Positions 63,751 through 64,000 of a stretch of 64,000 bases of DNA are shown one piece after another. Source of the stretch: an uncultured Microbulbifer sp. (lineage in GTDB: Bacteria; Pseudomonadota; Gammaproteobacteria; Pseudomonadales; Cellvibrionaceae); the NCBI RefSeq assembly GCF_947498635.1, contig NZ_CANMKV010000005.1, forward strand, positions 62,001-126,000. The letters run 5' to 3'. Under the pieces are notes generated by a model. The model was not told where the DNA came from. It saw only the letters and a program-made list of their open reading frames with translations, and searched no databases. A program made the translations under genes and the position numbers. The first letter of the stretch is position 1. Every line of letters begins with the position of its first letter.

Positions 63751-64000
63751 ATGGCTCTACAGGGTAATGCAAAAGCGCGGCAGCGCAGTCAGTTAAGAAT
63801 GTCGCCAAATGGCAACGAAAGGGCGGTGTATAGAGTCGATCTGTCGTCTTATCATGCCGATTGCGATGCAAACTACCTGCGCTTGACCAAATTGTTGCCA
63901 GAGCTTTCGCAGAGGGCACTTTGGCGGTATCAATTACCCGGTGGCACTCTGGTGTTGAGAGTTGTGGAGCGTTCCAGATACACCACGGAGGTGTCTCTGG
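63751..64000 (+). CDS. DUF1249 (YqiB-like) protein, partial
   Basis: The first 83 codons are in the window; the gene continues beyond 64000. RAVYRVDLSSYHADCDANYL and YQLPGGTLVLRVVERSRYT resemble YqiB (DUF1249), the small cytosolic protein encoded after nudF in gammaproteobacteria. The ATG at 63751 follows GGAGTGTTGATA. Its function is unknown. Confidence 0.85.
   Translation, partial: MALQGNAKARQRSQLRMSPNGNERAVYRVDLSSYHADCDANYLRLTKLLPELSQRALWRYQLPGGTLVLRVVERSRYTTEVSL

Noticed and set aside
1..64000. CRISPR arrays, insertion sequences, prophage genes, tRNA or rRNA genes
   Set aside because: No direct-repeat arrays, transposase motifs, phage structural genes or tRNA-like cloverleaf with CCA were noticed in the gaps or genes.

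Overview
The window looks like a chromosomal segment of a marine gammaproteobacterium. Gene order is typical of that class: rpiA/ilvA divergent, zapA-6S RNA-fau, ygfB-pepP-ubiH-ubiI, lgt-thyA-folA, nudF-yqiB. A DUF3450-ExbB-ExbB-ExbD-TonB-TPR operon, a LetA/LetB-type MCE locus and the overall gene style suggest a Cellvibrionales relative such as Microbulbifer. The genus is an inference; no rRNA is present. I saw no prophage, insertion sequence, CRISPR array or tRNA.

Layout. 1-3.7 kb: start of rpiA, ilvA, a hidden 45-residue membrane peptide, fau, 6S RNA, zapA and a ZapB-like coiled coil. 3.9-9.2 kb: ygfB, a decayed pepP, ubiH, ubiI and a GlpG-type rhomboid protease. 9.2-10.65 kb: gene debris, including a metallo-beta-lactamase-fold pseudogene. 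10.65-19.6 kb: CNNM/CBS protein, gcvT-gcvH, an AT-rich lipoprotein, ptsP, rppH, a HAD phosphatase and an imelysin-like lipoprotein. 19.7-25.1 kb: a peptidoglycan block with a YcbK/MepK-like peptidase and three LdtD-like L,D-transpeptidases. 25.5-28.7 kb: NRDE/TANGO2 protein, lgt, thyA, folA. 28.9-35.0 kb: TonB energising operon plus a second separate tonB. 35.1-48.6 kb: ilvD, argA, argE, an EamA transporter, pit with its DUF47 partner, an orphan GspE-type ATPase, glnE, ilvE. 48.7-62.9 kb: cell-envelope block with ugd, ELM1-like protein, YrbL-like kinase, glycosyltransferase, waaA, a TolC-family protein, split letA, six-MCE letB, DUF4136 lipoprotein and two more glycosyltransferases. 63.0-64.0 kb: nudF and the start of a DUF1249 (yqiB) gene.

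Functional themes are envelope construction (L,D-crosslinking, lipoprotein acylation, Kdo transfer, lipid transport, TonB power), branched-chain amino acid and arginine synthesis (ilvA, ilvD, ilvE, argA, argE), nitrogen/phosphate control (ptsP, glnE, pit) and one-carbon metabolism (gcvT, gcvH, thyA, folA, fau).

The most useful observations are the decayed pepP inside an otherwise intact ubiquinone operon, the triple transpeptidase cluster with a disordered basic insert in one member, an apparent ATC start that preserves the Cys2 of an NRDE protein, an RppH with a basic N-terminal extension, and the split LetA with a six-MCE LetB. I found no convincing entirely new system. The two stretches that resist explanation best are 9801-10649 and the envelope gene group at 50.2-52.9 kb.
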